The notes under the pieces are model-generated. The model had not been told where the DNA came from, ran no database searches, and worked only from the letters and a program-made list of their open reading frames with translations. Positions 62,879 to 64,000 of a DNA stretch of 64,000 nucleotides are shown here, in pieces (the first letter of the stretch is position 1; each line of letters begins with the position of its first letter). The DNA lies in assembly GCF_902626525.1 (NCBI RefSeq), contig NZ_CACOFR010000001.1:62001-126000 (forward strand). Direction: 5' to 3'. Source of the DNA: an uncultured Prochlorococcus sp. (GTDB lineage: Bacteria > Cyanobacteriota > Cyanobacteriia > PCC-6307 > Cyanobiaceae). The position numbers and the translations under genes were made by a program.

Positions 62879-63517
62879 ATGTGCGGAAGATTTGAACTTA
62901 ATACTAAATTTGATAACTTACCTAAAGTTTTGAAACGAGACTATCCAAGTGGACTTGATTCTAAATACGAGACTCAAAATTTAATAAGACCTAATGATCC
63001 TGTTCTAGTAATAAAAAACGAAGGCAGAATTAAAACTACATTTATGTCATGGGGACTAATTTCACCTTGGGCTAAAGACCCATTTGATAAAGAAAGACCA
63101 AGACCATTTAATGCAAGATTAGAATCCTTAGAAGAAAAAAAATTATTTAGTGGAAGTTGGAAACACAAAAGATGCTTAGTACCGGCGAGTGGCTTTTTTG
63201 AAAAAAAATATCGTATTCGAAAGAAGAATTATGAGACTTTTTGGTTAGGAGGAATATGGAGCAAGTGGATCTCACTTGATGGGGGTGAAATAGAGAGTTT
63301 TTGTATTCTAACGACTGAACCAAATGAATTAATTAAACCTTTTCATCACCGCATGCCTGTAGTTATCCCTAATGGATATGAAGAAAAATGGATAGAGCAA
63401 TTTAAAGATGCAAATCAATTGAAAAATTTACTTCCAATTATATTAGGTTGGTCGACTGATGGATGGCTAATAGAAGATGCAAAGAAAAAAGAAACTGATC
63501 AAATGAGTTTGTTTTAA
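62879..63517 (+). CDS. SRAP/HMCES-type peptidase (abasic-site shield, YedK)
   Basis: A 212-residue SRAP domain protein. The catalytic Cys2 follows Met in MCGRFELN; PRPFNARLESLEEKKLFS, KRCLVPASGFFEK and TTEPNELIKPFHHRMPVVIP carry the conserved Asn, Glu and His. Such proteins crosslink covalently to abasic sites in single-stranded DNA and protect them. Function is DNA repair, cytoplasmic. It is followed without a gap by a 27-codon membrane peptide. Confidence 0.95.
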   Translation: MCGRFELNTKFDNLPKVLKRDYPSGLDSKYETQNLIRPNDPVLVIKNEGRIKTTFMSWGLISPWAKDPFDKERPRPFNARLESLEEKKLFSGSWKHKRCLVPASGFFEKKYRIRKKNYETFWLGGIWSKWISLDGGEIESFCILTTEPNELIKPFHHRMPVVIPNGYEEKWIEQFKDANQLKNLLPIILGWSTDGWLIEDAKKKETDQMSLF

Positions 63518-63601
63518 ATGAAACGATTACTAATGCTAGCAATAGTATCTTTAGGGATTATTTATGGATTAGGATTATTTTGGCTACTCTGGCATTACTA
63601 A
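63518..63601 (+). CDS. single-helix membrane peptide
   Basis: A 27-residue peptide starting directly after the stop of the SRAP gene (ATG at 63518). It is almost only one hydrophobic helix (LLMLAIVSLGIIYGLGLFWL). The zero gap suggests coupled translation. Unknown role. Confidence 0.5.
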   Translation: MKRLLMLAIVSLGIIYGLGLFWLLWHY

Positions 63602-63686
63602 AGTAAGTATATTTGTGAACTAGTAACTCGCAGAGTAGGAGCTTTATTTATAAAATTTTAAGGTATAAACTTATTTATTTTTTGAT

Positions 63687-63926
63687 TTGACTAATGAATT
63701 AAGAAATGAAATATTTAATGAACTGACTGATTGGATTATTGATAAAGAGCCAAATTATCCCTCATTTGCTGAGTGTAAATTATGGATAAAGAAAAAAAAT
63801 TTTCAATACTTGATTACTAAAAATGATGAGAAAGAAATTTTAATGTTATTAACCTATCTTCCTATGAGCCAACAAATGAATAATATTTTATATGCTAAAT
63901 ACCTTGAGCAAATATTTAATAATTGA
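63687..63926 (+). CDS. hypothetical helical protein
   Basis: A 79-residue soluble helical protein from TTG 63687 (MTNELRNEIFNELTDWIIDK, CKLWIKKKNFQYLITKNDEK). No domain recognised. Its stop is immediately followed by the next start. Confidence 0.55.
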   Translation: MTNELRNEIFNELTDWIIDKEPNYPSFAECKLWIKKKNFQYLITKNDEKEILMLLTYLPMSQQMNNILYAKYLEQIFNN

Positions 63927-64000
63927 ATGAAAAATTGCGATTTATGTAATAGAGTAGATACAATCCACTACAGGGTAAAATCTATAAATTACAAGAGCTG
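63927..64000 (+). CDS. small CxxC protein, cut by window end
   Basis: The frame from ATG 63927 (MKNCDLCNRVDTIHYRVKSI) stays open to the window edge. The C-x2-C motif suggests half of a zinc-ribbon whose second pair lies outside. It starts right after the stop of the previous gene, so they are coupled. Confidence 0.6.
   Translation, partial: MKNCDLCNRVDTIHYRVKSINYKS

Noticed and set aside
1-64000. CRISPR arrays, insertion sequences, rRNA genes, intact prophage
   Set aside because: None of their hallmarks (regular repeat-spacer units, transposase, integrase, structural genes) were found on either strand.

Overview
The window is a 64 kb chromosomal stretch of a small-genome marine picocyanobacterium, almost certainly a high-light-adapted Prochlorococcus. 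The grounds are very AT-rich DNA, short intergenic gaps, a Pcb chlorophyll-binding antenna next to flavodoxin, psbD/psbC with the conserved overlap, PetM, Ycf4, a Ycf39-like protein, a three-gene high-light-inducible (hli) cluster, a three-subunit proton-translocating transhydrogenase, NTRC, an IdiA/FutA iron-binding protein, and many Prochlorococcus-type orphan small proteins. The exact strain cannot be read from the sequence.

Layout. 0-5 kb: the end of a surface-polysaccharide region (a GT4 glycosyltransferase cut by the window edge and an ArnT-like GT39), then a permease, a SemiSWEET-type sugar transporter and a peroxiredoxin-like protein. 5-16 kb: an iron- and envelope-flavoured block with flavodoxin, an IsiA/Pcb antenna, a MIF tautomerase, glyQ, two tandem outer-membrane porins sharing a perfect 1.2 kb repeat, a PKHD-type dioxygenase and the ferric-iron binding protein. 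16.2-16.5 kb: tRNA-Ser(CGA) followed by a second copy of its 3' end and phased short repeats, which looks like a mobile-element attachment site or scar. 17-42 kb: core housekeeping (ferredoxin, cobQ, maf, psbC, psbD, ycf4, cyclophilin, ilvH, petM, ycf39-like, infA, ntrC, pntA/pntB, dxr, cysS, polA, an RND-type membrane fusion protein, ychF). 42-64 kb: a variable region of tiny, mostly membrane or orphan proteins and probable small RNAs, with hli genes, SelO, an NSS transporter, an NRAMP-like transporter, PsbY-like peptides and an SRAP/HMCES peptidase as recognisable anchors.

How the genes work together. Flavodoxin, the stress antenna, porins, FutA and the PiuC-like dioxygenase would together let the cell replace iron proteins, harvest light and take up iron when iron is scarce. 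psbD/psbC, Ycf4, Ycf39, PetM and the hli proteins build and protect the photosynthetic complexes. PntAB, NTRC and ferredoxin handle NADPH and thiol redox balance.

Most notable observations: (1) polA carries an extra block of about 105 residues inside its 5'-nuclease domain just after the first catalytic motif; (2) the tRNA-Ser attachment-like segment with 10-bp-phased TAGTCA and TGGACA repeats; (3) the tandem porins with a perfect shared repeat that also carries a truncated copy of the neighbouring gene; (4) a small cysteine-rich reading frame interrupted by one TGA; (5) a lipoprotein-type cyclophilin whose signal peptide can only be translated from a non-canonical start; (6) several candidate small RNAs with strong hairpin terminators in the 44-61 kb region.
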